Positions 34,863-42,947 of a stretch of DNA of 64,000 bases are shown here, piece by piece; the stretch's first letter is position 1, and every line of letters begins with the position of its first letter. The stretch is taken from assembly GCF_004403945.1 (NCBI RefSeq), contig NZ_SOHM01000031.1:460532-524531 (forward strand). The letters are read 5' to 3'. Both the position numbers and the translations under genes were made by a program. The notes below the pieces were generated by a model, which did no database searches, was not told the origin of the DNA, and saw nothing but the letters and a program-made list of their open reading frames with translations. The DNA comes from Cryobacterium lactosi (lineage in GTDB: Bacteria; Actinomycetota; Actinomycetes; Actinomycetales; Microbacteriaceae).

Positions 34863-37190
34863 CTACATGAGACCGAGCGCGCCGAGGGCGTGGCGGATGG
34901 CCGGGGCCACGTGCTCGGCGTACGCCGGGGTCATGTGCACGGTGTCGTACTTGGTCGGGATGGTGCCGGCGAATGCCGGGCAGATGCTGCCCGCGCAGCT
35001 GAACGGCAGCGAGCTGATGAAATGATCGCCGGTCGCCGACGGGGCGGACAGTGCGCCGGCGAACTGCTGCCAGACCTGACCGATGCCGGTGTTGCAGTCC
35101 TGGGGGCTGGAGACCTTCGAGTAGCACTGGCCGAGGTCGGCGCCGAGCGGCGGTGCGGCCAGGTAGACGATCTTGCCGGCGGCGTTGTAACCGGCTGTCT
35201 CGGCGAGGGTCGACGCCACCATGCTCGCGACCGACAGCGGCGACCGGTTGGTGTCCTGCCCCTCGGCGAACGCGTTGGCCACCACCACCAGCTGCGGGGC
35301 GTCGGCGACGATCCGCTCGCTGATGTCGAGTTTGCGCTGCGGGCAGGCATCCATCACACCGGCGCCGTCGTTGGCGACCAGCACCTCGGTGAACCGGCAG
35401 CCGTAGAGCCCGATGGTCGTGATCTGCCACTGGTTGTCGCTGGCTTCGGCGATGGCCTTGAATGCAGGGGCGTAGGAGAGGGCCTCGGAGTCGCCGACCA
35501 GGTACATCTGGTTGGGGGCGTCTGGGGACCCCCAGGTGCAGCGGTCGAAATCCGGGGTATTGCCGATGTCGAAGCAGGCCCGCGCCGGGTTGTCGTTCGA
35601 GGTGCGGCTCATGACCGCATCGAGGGTGGGCGACAGGTCGTCCGGCCAGGCGGTAGCGGCGGCGGCGGCGGCCAGGTCGGCCTGCAGGGCCTCCTCGGGG
35701 TTGACGTCGGACTGGGCATCCCCGACCGGCGCGGCCTGGGGAGCCGCCGGGGCGTTGCTCAGCTGGAACGAGACGGCGACGACGATCACAATGACGAACA
35801 CCCCCATCGACGAGAGGACGAACTGGGTGCTGAACTTCTCCCGCCAGTCGCGCCAGGCCGCACGACGCTCGGCCAGGGAGCGGCGGCCGCGCAGCCAGGG
35901 GGAGCGGTGCAGTGGCTGCTCGATGAGGTAGTACGACGTCACCGAGACGGCCAGGATCGTGCCGAGAATGATCAGGGTGTTCGGCAAGCCTCGCTCGGGA
36001 AGGAGCAGGGTGAGGAAAACCAGGACCGGGAAGTGCCAGAGGTAGAGCGAGTAGGATATGTCGCCGAGGTAGACGCTGATCGGGTTGGTCAGGGGGACCA
36101 AGCTGCGCTGCGGCCCGCCCACGCCCGCCACGAGCACGAGCGCCGTCGCCGCCACAGGCAGGGCGGCCCAGGGGCCCGGGAAAGCCAGGTCGCCGCTGAG
36201 CAGCCAGAACGAGGCGACGATGCCTGCCAGGCCGCTCCAGCCGAGGAGTACCCGCCACACGGCGGGCATCCGGGCGGCCAGAGGGGCGGCGACGGCAACG
36301 ATCGCACCGACACCGAGCTCCCAGGCCCTGGACAGGGTGGAGAAGTACGCGGCAGTCGGATTGGCCCGGCTCTCCCAGACGGCATAGCCGAAGGATGCCA
36401 CCACGATGACGGCCGCGAGGATGCCGACGGCGCGCCGGCCGCGGCCCGGGGTGCGTGCTCCCCGAGCGAACGCGAAGAGCACCAGGAGCATCAGCCACGG
36501 CCAAAGGAGGTAGAACTGTTCCTCCACCGAGAGCGACCAGTAATGCTGCACGGCGGAGGCCGGTGCGAGGGCGTTGAAGTAGTCGGTGCCCACGGCGGTG
36601 AACCGCCAGTTGGCGACGAAGAGGAACGACGAGAGGGCGTCCCAGGCGGTGGACAGTGCCCGGGACTGGTTGAACAGGACGTAGCCCACGGTGGCGGTGG
36701 CCCCGAGGACCACGACCGCCGAGGGGAGGATCCGGCGGAGCCGATTGCCGTAGAACGCCGTGAGCGAGATGCGGCCGGTGCTCTCGTGTTCGCGGAGCAG
36801 GATGCCGGTGATGAGAAAGCCGGAGATGACAAAGAAGATGTCGACACCGGCGAACCCGCCGGTGGGCCACTGGATCACGTGATTGAGAATGACGGCGAGG
36901 ACCGCGAGGGCGCGGAGCCCCTGGACGTCCCGGCGGCGGCTCGACGGTGGCCGGGCCGGGCCGGTGGCCGGGGGCGGTGTGGGCTGCGTGGGATCAGGCG
37001 GCGTCGGAACAGACGGCGTGGCCCGTGCAGGAGCGCCGGCATCCGGCGGTGTGGTCGTGCGGATCGTGACGATGCGGGTGGCATTGGGACGCGAGGCGCC
37101 CGGCCGGGACTGGCGTGGACGGGCGGGCGTCGGACCTGCCGGCGGGGTCGCTGATCCGTCGGGCGGTGGTGCCCCGATCTCAGATATCAC
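34863..37190 (-). CDS. OafA/YrhL-type membrane O-acyltransferase with SGNH domain
   Basis: 775 residues if it starts at the GTG at 37190; a longer version overlapping fliW is less likely. A proline-rich cytoplasmic head of about 85 residues precedes the acyltransferase-3 domain, with QGLRALAVLAVILNHV and the FAGVDIFFVISGFLITG motif and about ten membrane segments. A C-terminal SGNH domain has YLVGDSEALSY and DTVHMTPAYAEH. Such fusions O-acetylate cell-wall or surface polymers. It lies 32 bp downstream of fliW on the same strand, so it could be read with the flagellar operon. Acylation of the filament or wall is a speculation. Confidence 0.85.
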   Translation of the reverse strand: MISEIGAPPPDGSATPPAGPTPARPRQSRPGASRPNATRIVTIRTTTPPDAGAPARATPSVPTPPDPTQPTPPPATGPARPPSSRRRDVQGLRALAVLAVILNHVIQWPTGGFAGVDIFFVISGFLITGILLREHESTGRISLTAFYGNRLRRILPSAVVVLGATATVGYVLFNQSRALSTAWDALSSFLFVANWRFTAVGTDYFNALAPASAVQHYWSLSVEEQFYLLWPWLMLLVLFAFARGARTPGRGRRAVGILAAVIVVASFGYAVWESRANPTAAYFSTLSRAWELGVGAIVAVAAPLAARMPAVWRVLLGWSGLAGIVASFWLLSGDLAFPGPWAALPVAATALVLVAGVGGPQRSLVPLTNPISVYLGDISYSLYLWHFPVLVFLTLLLPERGLPNTLIILGTILAVSVTSYYLIEQPLHRSPWLRGRRSLAERRAAWRDWREKFSTQFVLSSMGVFVIVIVVAVSFQLSNAPAAPQAAPVGDAQSDVNPEEALQADLAAAAAATAWPDDLSPTLDAVMSRTSNDNPARACFDIGNTPDFDRCTWGSPDAPNQMYLVGDSEALSYAPAFKAIAEASDNQWQITTIGLYGCRFTEVLVANDGAGVMDACPQRKLDISERIVADAPQLVVVANAFAEGQDTNRSPLSVASMVASTLAETAGYNAAGKIVYLAAPPLGADLGQCYSKVSSPQDCNTGIGQVWQQFAGALSAPSATGDHFISSLPFSCAGSICPAFAGTIPTKYDTVHMTPAYAEHVAPAIRHALGALGLM

Positions 37191-37222
37191 GCGCGTCCCC
37201 CAGCTTTTGAACCCCGCCGAGT

Positions 37223-37642
37223 CTATTCCCGGGCGGTGTTGTGCTGGGCGGCGCTCGGCGCCTCGGCGCGCGGGGTCAGCTCGGCGCGCAGCGGCCAATC
37301 CTGGCCGTCCAGGATGATCTGGGCGCACCGGCCGGTGTCGGCGTTCACCACGATCGGGGCCATCAGATTGACGGTGGTGCCGGTCTCGCCCGGATTGGTG
37401 ACCACGAGGACCATTGCCTGGTCCGGGCCGGCGAGGTCCAGCGCCCGGGCATGCTCGTCGGAGATGACGGGCGCATAGTCCGGCAGGTACACCGACGCGT
37501 CAAGGACGAACAGCCTGGTGTGCAGGTCCACGGCGGACTGCAGGGCGAAAAGTCCGGCGGCCCCGGTGATTTCCCGTAGCTGGAAGTCGGTGAGCGGCGC
37601 CAGGCCGGGCGGCGGGGAGAGGAAACTCAGGGTGGCGGTCAT
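37223..37642 (-). CDS. fliW: Flagellar assembly factor FliW
   Basis: 139 residues. LSFLSPPPGLAPLTDFQLREI, GLFALQSAVDLHTRLFVLDA and NPGETGTTVNLMAPIVVNA are FliW signatures. FliW binds flagellin and, where CsrA exists, relieves its repression of flagellin translation. No csrA gene was seen next to it, although fliW and csrA are commonly adjacent, so here it may serve mainly as a flagellin chaperone. It overlaps flgL by four bases as the fourth gene of flgN-flgK-flgL-fliW. Confidence 0.88.
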   Translation of the reverse strand: MTATLSFLSPPPGLAPLTDFQLREITGAAGLFALQSAVDLHTRLFVLDASVYLPDYAPVISDEHARALDLAGPDQAMVLVVTNPGETGTTVNLMAPIVVNADTGRCAQIILDGQDWPLRAELTPRAEAPSAAQHNTARE

Positions 37643-38532
37643 GAAAGGAAGTCCATCAGGGTCGGTTGGATCACGCGGGCGGTGACCGCGAGGGCGGACT
37701 GGTAGGCGACTTCCTGCAGCTTGAGGTCGAGGATCACGGTCGCCAGATCGACATCCTCGAGCTGTACGCGCTGCGCCTCGAGGCTACCCTTCGCACTGAC
37801 CAGGCCGGCGGAGGCGCTCCCGATCCTGGCCTGCCGGGCGCCGACGTCGGAATTGGCCGCGATCACGGTATTCACGGCGGCGTCGACAGCGGCCAGGTGG
37901 TCCGACACCTTCACGGTCGGGTCCTTGCTGCGCAACGCCGACGAGATGTTGTCGAGCAGTTTGAACACTGAGGTGTCGCCGGTTCCGAAGACGGCGGCGC
38001 CGTCGGCATCCACCCGCACCGTGCTGTCGACACCCACGCGCCGCTCGACACCAGCCGCAGAGCCGCCACTGTGTACGCCCTCTGGCGAGAAGGCCACACC
38101 AGCGTCGGAGTTGCCCGCGAACACCGTGCGGCCCAGGTAGCTCGCGTTGGCCTGGCTGAGCAGGTCTTTCTTGAGGCCGTCGATCTGCACGGCGATGGCT
38201 TCCTTGGCCGCGGGGGACATGGTGCCGGCGTTGGCGCCCTGCACGGTGAGGTCGCGCACCCGGGTCAGGATCGTGGTGCTCGCGCCGAGCGCGGTGTCCA
38301 GCGTGGTCAGCCAGCCGTTGCCGTTGTCGGCATTGCGGGTGTACTGGGCGGTGGCCCGCTGCTCGGCCCGCACGGCCATGGCGTTCGCGGCGCGGGCGGG
38401 GTCGTCGGAGGCCCGGCTGATGGTCTTCAGCGTCGAGGACTGGTCCTGCAACTGGGCGAGGCGCTGGGCGCTGGCCTGCAGATTCGCCTGCGCGGAGCGC
38501 ATCTGGGTCTGGCTGGTGACGCGGGGGATCAT
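37639..38532 (-). CDS. flgL: Flagellar hook-filament junction protein FlgL (HAP3)
   Basis: 297 residues. The N-terminal coiled coil (SQTQMRSAQANLQASAQRLA) and the C-terminal helix ending RVIQPTLMDFLS are flagellin-like, as expected for FlgL. Length is in the family range. It joins the hook to the filament together with FlgK, whose gene ends three bases upstream. The protein is exported by the flagellar type III system. Confidence 0.9.
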   Translation of the reverse strand: MIPRVTSQTQMRSAQANLQASAQRLAQLQDQSSTLKTISRASDDPARAANAMAVRAEQRATAQYTRNADNGNGWLTTLDTALGASTTILTRVRDLTVQGANAGTMSPAAKEAIAVQIDGLKKDLLSQANASYLGRTVFAGNSDAGVAFSPEGVHSGGSAAGVERRVGVDSTVRVDADGAAVFGTGDTSVFKLLDNISSALRSKDPTVKVSDHLAAVDAAVNTVIAANSDVGARQARIGSASAGLVSAKGSLEAQRVQLEDVDLATVILDLKLQEVAYQSALAVTARVIQPTLMDFLS

Positions 38533-38535
38533 GGG

Positions 38536-39990
38536 TTACCTTCCCACCAGTCCGGTGCGATTGATCAGGGTGTCGAGCATCTCGTCCACCGCAGTCATCA
38601 CCCGGGCGGCGCCCTGATAGGCGTGCTGGAAGGTGAGCAGGTTGACGTTCTCCTCGTCGATGTCGACCGAGGAGTTGGACAGCTGCATGGTGACCGCGGC
38701 GCTGGCCGACAGGTTCGCCGAGGAGGCCTGGGCCAATTCGATGCCGGTGTCGACGCCCAGCTTGGTGACGAAGGTCGACCAGATGACGTTGGGGGAGGTG
38801 ACGGGGTTGTCTTTGGAGTCCAGGGCGCGCGCAGTGCCCAGCTGCGCGATCTTGTCGGCGACACTACCGTCGGCCGCGCCCGCTTTCGGTGTGCCTGCCG
38901 CGATGCCGGCGGCGTCCTTGGGGATGACCTTCAGCGAGGACGCGGCATTCGCGGCGTCGTAGAAGAAGAAGTCCAGCTTGGCTTCGACGTCAGGATCGGC
39001 ACTGATCGCCCCGGTGCGGTGGAGATCGTTGACGGAATCGGCCAGTCGGGTGGCGAAGTCGTTGTAGGAAGCTGCGGCCTCGGCGAGGGCGCCTCCGGTG
39101 CCGGCAGTATCCGCCGGGCCGAGTAGCGACAGGGCGCCGGCGAGTTCGCCGCCGTCGACCACCACGGGGGTACCCGGGTGGTGCGTCCACTCCATCTGAA
39201 CTGGACCGTTGCTGCTGGCTAAGGAGGTCGGGCCGGTCACCTTGAGGGTCTGCACATCGGTGCCGGACACCAGGGTGTTGCCGCCGATCAGCACGTCCAC
39301 GGTGCCGTTGGCCTGGGGGCGCACACTCGCGCCGGTGATGGCGGCGATGGTGGCGGTGAGCGCGTCGCGCTTGTCGATGGCTTCGTTGGCCGACCCGCCG
39401 CTGGCCAGGGTCTGCCGGATGATGCCGTTGAGCTCGGCGACCTGGGCCGCGGCCCCGTTGACCTCGGTGACCAGAGAGTCGGCGCTGCCGCGCACCGCGG
39501 CCCACTCGTCGGTGACGGCACGGTACCCAGAGCCGATCTGGGCGGTGAGCTGACCGGCCTCGCCGAGCAGCAGTCCAGCGCCCGCCGCGGCATCGGTGCC
39601 GTTGCTGAGTTCTCCCCAGGCGGCCCAGAACTCCTGCAGCTGGGTAGACAGGCCGTTCACGCCGGGTTCCTTGAGCGAGTTCTCGATGGACCCGAGCGCG
39701 TTGGCGCGTACAGCGGTGTAGCCAGCGGTTGCGGCGGTCGCGCGCACCTTGGCGTCCAGGGTGGCGCTGCCCAGCCTGGAGATTCCGTCGACAGAGACAC
39801 CGGTACCCGGCGTCGCTCCCCAGGCGACCAGCCCGGCCCGGGCGGCAGCGTTGGTGGAAGACGTCGTCACGCGCTGGCGGGTGTAGCCCTCGGTGTTGAC
39901 GTTGGCGATGTTCTGCCCCACCACGTCGAGTCCGGCCCGCGCGGCGACCAACCCGGAGTACGCGGTGTTCAGGCCGCCGAATGTGCTCAT
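38536..39990 (-). CDS. flgK: Flagellar hook-associated protein FlgK (HAP1)
   Basis: 484 residues. It begins with the rod/hook-type N-terminus AYSGLVAARAGLDVVGQNIA with the NVNTEGYTRQ motif and ends with the typical ISL-like C-terminal helix (YQGAARVMTAVDEMLDTLI). It forms the first hook-filament junction layer. Somewhat shorter than the E. coli protein, as the variable central domain is reduced. It follows flgN by 34 bp and is read from the same sigma-28-type promoter. Confidence 0.9.
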   Translation of the reverse strand: MSTFGGLNTAYSGLVAARAGLDVVGQNIANVNTEGYTRQRVTTSSTNAAARAGLVAWGATPGTGVSVDGISRLGSATLDAKVRATAATAGYTAVRANALGSIENSLKEPGVNGLSTQLQEFWAAWGELSNGTDAAAGAGLLLGEAGQLTAQIGSGYRAVTDEWAAVRGSADSLVTEVNGAAAQVAELNGIIRQTLASGGSANEAIDKRDALTATIAAITGASVRPQANGTVDVLIGGNTLVSGTDVQTLKVTGPTSLASSNGPVQMEWTHHPGTPVVVDGGELAGALSLLGPADTAGTGGALAEAAASYNDFATRLADSVNDLHRTGAISADPDVEAKLDFFFYDAANAASSLKVIPKDAAGIAAGTPKAGAADGSVADKIAQLGTARALDSKDNPVTSPNVIWSTFVTKLGVDTGIELAQASSANLSASAAVTMQLSNSSVDIDEENVNLLTFQHAYQGAARVMTAVDEMLDTLINRTGLVGR

Positions 39991-40024
39991 CGTGTCCTCA
40001 GTCGGTCAGTCATCGCGGTCAGTC

Positions 40025-40510
40025 TCACAGGCTCTGGTCGAAGAGTCGGGCAGCGGTGGCCGGAGCATCCGAGGCGCCGCGGGAGTCGTAGGTGGTGGCC
40101 TGAGCGTCGACTCCGGCCAGGCTCTCCTGGGTATACCGGGCGGCGGACCGCAGGAACTGTTCGTTCACGTCGCGCAGGCTGCGGATCTGCGCGATCAGCT
40201 CGGTCATGGCGGTGAGGTGCGCACCGAGGATGTCTCCCCAGGGTCCGGCGGGGGCCTGCTGCACGAGTTCGCTCAGCGTCGCATCCTGTGAGGTGCCCCA
40301 CTCGGTGGCGACAGCGGCTACCTCGACGGAACGGCCCAGCCCGGCTTCCCGCACAAGCTCGAGAACCTGCTCCACTTCGCGGGTCGCGTGCTGCACCCAA
40401 CGGGTACGGCCGGCGCTCAGCAGCAGCTGCTCCTCATCGAGCTTGAAGACCAACAATTCAAGCAGTTCGCGTTCACGCCACAACAGCGCAGACAGTTCAT
40501 TGGCGCCCAC
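40025..40510 (-). CDS. flgN: Flagellar export chaperone FlgN
   Basis: 161 residues if started at the GTG at 40510, which has GGAAGGG ten bases upstream. ATGs at 40570 and 40564 would lie only ten to sixteen bases past the promoter -10 and lack a ribosome site, though a leaderless start there is possible. The helical sequence (LLWRERELLELLVFKLDEEQ) matches FlgN, the chaperone for FlgK and FlgL, whose genes follow. No enzymatic motif is expected. Confidence 0.82.
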   Translation of the reverse strand: MGANELSALLWRERELLELLVFKLDEEQLLLSAGRTRWVQHATREVEQVLELVREAGLGRSVEVAAVATEWGTSQDATLSELVQQAPAGPWGDILGAHLTAMTELIAQIRSLRDVNEQFLRSAARYTQESLAGVDAQATTYDSRGASDAPATAARLFDQSL

Positions 40511-40579
40511 GTTGTCACTGCCCTTCCGCCCCTGCAGGCTCGTTGATCCATCGTACGATTCCATGACCATTCGGGAGCA

Positions 40580-40607
40580 CTATCGGCCGCAAATTCCTGG
40601 CCGTTAG
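40580..40607 (-). promoter_or_regulatory. FliA (sigma-28)-type promoter of flgN-flgK-flgL-fliW
   Basis: On the minus strand CTAAC (40603-40607) and GCCGATAG (40580-40587) are separated by exactly 15 bases. GCCGATA is the known sigma-28/sigma-D -10 element. The same sequence and spacing recur at four other flagellar transcription units in this window. Confidence 0.8.
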
Positions 40608-40653
40608 CTGGGAATTCGGGCTTTCGCCCGGCGGCCCGCGGAATCACGGCTCC

Positions 40654-40795
40654 TGTGTCCCCCAAAGATAGGACACCGATGCCCCGTACTGGGGGGCACA
40701 ACACGTGCACAATAGGCGAGCGCTGTTGTTACCGTAATAGCCAGGCGCAAGCCGCAGGAACTGGGACCCGAACTCCCTGTCCCGGGCGGTTTTTT
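40654..40795 (+). ncRNA. Candidate structured leader with intrinsic terminator upstream of fliA
   Basis: TGTGTCCCCCA (40654-40664) pairs with TGGGGGGCACA (40690-40700), eleven pairs with one wobble. Downstream are a GGC-GCAA-GCC hairpin (40744-40753) and a terminator stem: CCGC and CTGGGAC on the left, GTCCCGG and GCGG on the right (40752-40789). Six T follow at once (40790-40795). ACAACA (40698-40703) can also pair with TGTTGT (40724-40729), which competes with the first stem. The order of GCACA, GGC, GCAA and GCC recalls c-di-GMP-I riboswitches, but this is a weak match. No start site is known. Confidence 0.4.
40752..40795 (+). terminator. Intrinsic terminator in the fliA leader
   Basis: An 11-bp GC-rich stem with a 5-base bulge is followed directly by TTTTTT, 110 bases before the fliA start. 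It is the best rho-independent terminator shape in the window. Its first CC overlaps the GGC-GCAA-GCC hairpin, so the two folds would be mutually exclusive. Confidence 0.6.
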
Positions 40796-40905
40796 GCGCA
40801 GTTTCATGACGCCATCCCTCACCCTGCTCACCCGGCAGCGCACCGAGACCCGTCTCCGTTCGTAGACCGCATGGCAGCAGGCAGCACCAATCAGGAGGGC
40901 ACGTG

Positions 40906-41877
40906 GTGAATCGTTCAGAGCGCAACAAACTCGTCGTCGAGAACCTGCCCCTCGTCGGTTACCTGGTCTCCGAAGTGTGGGCCAAGGCACGACACCTGTC
41001 CCGCGACGACCTGGCCTCGGCCGGTTCGCTGGCCCTGATCACCTCGGCAGACGCGTTCGACGCCAGCCTGGGCGTTCCCTTCGGAGCTTTCGCCCGCCGC
41101 CGCATCATCGGCGCCTTCGCCGACGAGATGCGCTCAAACGACTGGGCGACCCGGATGGCTCGCCGCCGGATCAAGGAGACCCGCAACGTTCAGGAGACTC
41201 TGGCCGCGGCTCTGGGCCGCAGCGCCACCGTCGACGAGGTCGCCGCCGCCCTCGGTGTCGACCGGGAGACCGCGCTGGCCGGCCTCGCCGACTCCGACCG
41301 GACCCTCACGACCCTGGACGACACCACCGCGGAGTTCCTCGTCGCCGACACGGTCCTGCCCGAGGAATCCCTGCTGTCTGCCGAGCGGCTCACGTATCTG
41401 CGGGCCGCTGTGGTGGCGCTGCCGGAGCGCATGCGGCTGATCGTGGAGCAGGTCTACTTCGAGGACCGCTCGGTCAAGGAGATCGCAGCTGACCTCGGCA
41501 TCACCCACTCGGCCGTCTCCCAGCAGCGCTCTGAGGCCATCCGGTTGCTGCGCGACGGGCTCGGCACGCACTACGCCGACGACGCCGACGCGGAGTACGT
41601 GCCGGAGTCCACGGTGGCCCCAGCCCGGCGCAGCGCTTACCTGTCCAGGCTGGCCGACCAGGCGATGCTCGGCATGACCCACCTCGCGCACGACCGGAAG
41701 CCGGATGCCGCTGTCGTCTTGACCGCTGTGCCCCCGATGGCCACCGATACCACCGGCACCACCGGCACCGCTGGGTCTTCTGCTCCCGCCAGGGTCGGGC
41801 TGGCCGCCGTCACCGATATCACTGCGGCGCAGCCGATTGTGCTCGACTCCCGCGAACTTTTCTCCCGCAACGGCTAA
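40906..41877 (+). CDS. fliA: RNA polymerase sigma factor FliA (sigma-28 family)
   Basis: 323 residues from GTG at 40906, six bases after AGGAGGG; a GTG at 40903 is closer than ideal. Region 2 (LVGYLVSEVWAKARHLSRDD, then FGAFARRRIIGAFADEMR), region 3 around ALGVDRETALAGL and region 4 (RSVKEIAADLGITHSAVSQQ) are intact. A 75-residue low-complexity tail after region 4 is unusual. It should read the five CTAAC-N15-GCCGATAG promoters in the locus. The -35 of the fliC promoter overlaps its own stop codon. Confidence 0.9.
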   Translation: MNRSERNKLVVENLPLVGYLVSEVWAKARHLSRDDLASAGSLALITSADAFDASLGVPFGAFARRRIIGAFADEMRSNDWATRMARRRIKETRNVQETLAAALGRSATVDEVAAALGVDRETALAGLADSDRTLTTLDDTTAEFLVADTVLPEESLLSAERLTYLRAAVVALPERMRLIVEQVYFEDRSVKEIAADLGITHSAVSQQRSEAIRLLRDGLGTHYADDADAEYVPESTVAPARRSAYLSRLADQAMLGMTHLAHDRKPDAAVVLTAVPPMATDTTGTTGTAGSSAPARVGLAAVTDITAAQPIVLDSRELFSRNG

Positions 41878-41901
41878 CGTCCCGCCGGGCGGGGCCGATA
41901 G
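41874..41901 (+). promoter_or_regulatory. FliA-type promoter of flagellin
   Basis: CTAAC (41874-41878) and GCCGATAG (41894-41901), 15 bases apart. The -35 includes the TAA stop of fliA. The expected start point is near 41908, giving a leader of about 55 bases to fliC. Confidence 0.85.
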
Positions 41902-41961
41902 GTCTCAGTGTCAGCCCATGGATGGGCAGGCGAACACCACCCAATCACGGAGGAACACATC

Positions 41962-42795
41962 ATGGGTATGCAGATCAACACCAACCTCGCGGCAAACAAC
42001 ACCTACCGCAACCTGGCTTCGACCCAGACCGACATGGCCAAGTCGCTCGAGCGCCTCTCCAGCGGCCTCCGCATCAACCGCGCAGCGGATGACGCGGCCG
42101 GCCTGGCCATCTCCGAGGGACTGAAGTCGCAGGTCGGTGGCCTCACGGTCGCCAGCCGCAACGCCCAGGACGCCGTCTCGGTCATCCAGACCGCTGAAGG
42201 TTCCTTGAGCGAGGTCCAGACCATCCTGCAGCGCGTTCGTGACCTCGCCGTTCAGGCCGGTAACGGCTCGAACAACGATGACTCGCGTATCGCGATCCAG
42301 ACCGAGGTGACGGCGTTGGGAGAGGAGCTCAGCCGAATCGCTAAGTCGACCAACTTCAACGGCATCCAGCTTGCCGACTCGACCGCGGAGGCCACCCCGC
42401 TCGTTTTCCAGGTAGGCGCCGGCGGAACGGCCGGAACTGACACGATCAGCGTCAACCTTTCTGACGTCGAATTGGTTGCGGTTGCAGTGAAAGCCCTCAC
42501 CTTCACCGACTCGACCGCAGCGCTCCTTTCGGTGAAAGCGGTCGACACTGAAATCAAGGGCGTCTCCACCTCGCGGGCCGAGCTAGGTGCAAACCAGAAC
42601 CGGTTCGAGAGCGTCATCCGCAACATCGCCGTCTCCAAGGAGAACCTCACCGCTGCCGGTTCTCGTATCCGCGACACCGACATGGCCGAGGAAATGGTCA
42701 AGTACACCCGCTCCAGCATCCTGTCGCAGGCCGGTACCGCCATGCTCGCGCAGGCGAACCAGTCCAACCAGGGCGTCCTTTCGCTGCTGCGCTAG
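41962..42795 (+). CDS. fliC: Flagellin
   Basis: 277 residues from ATG at 41962 with GGAGG eight bases upstream. The N-terminus MQINTNLAANNTYRNL and SLERLSSGLRINRAADDAAG, and the C-terminus ending SNQGVLSLLR, are the conserved D0/D1 helices. Only about 90 residues separate them, so outer domains D2/D3 are nearly absent. The middle (about 42455-42600) has codon choices unlike the flanks. The protein is exported through the flagellar system and assembled under the FliD cap. Confidence 0.95.
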   Translation: MGMQINTNLAANNTYRNLASTQTDMAKSLERLSSGLRINRAADDAAGLAISEGLKSQVGGLTVASRNAQDAVSVIQTAEGSLSEVQTILQRVRDLAVQAGNGSNNDDSRIAIQTEVTALGEELSRIAKSTNFNGIQLADSTAEATPLVFQVGAGGTAGTDTISVNLSDVELVAVAVKALTFTDSTAALLSVKAVDTEIKGVSTSRAELGANQNRFESVIRNIAVSKENLTAAGSRIRDTDMAEEMVKYTRSSILSQAGTAMLAQANQSNQGVLSLLR

Positions 42796-42816
42796 ATCAC
42801 GGACTGACCGACTGAC

Positions 42817-42830
42817 CGGCTGAAAAGCCG
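42817..42830 (+). terminator. Small hairpin after flagellin
   Basis: CGGCT, GAAA loop, AGCCG, 21 bases after the fliC stop. The stem is five pairs and no T-run follows. It may stabilise the fliC message or partly end it before fliD. Confidence 0.35.
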
Positions 42831-42947
42831 CACACGTCGACTGACCGGGAATCGGCCGGCGGCACGCTCACTCTGACCTGGACCTCAGAACGCGCGGGCC
42901 GCCGGCCACTCGCACACCCGCAGACCAACGGAACGGACACGGCGCCA

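Noticed and set aside
34493..34870. Short ORFs in the gap before the acyltransferase end
   Set aside because: None has a ribosome-binding site, domain or codon pattern of a real gene.
34768..36870. 700-codon minus-strand frame inside the acyltransferase
   Set aside because: It is in another frame of the same strand, arginine- and proline-rich, whereas the chosen frame has clear membrane helices and the SGNH motifs.
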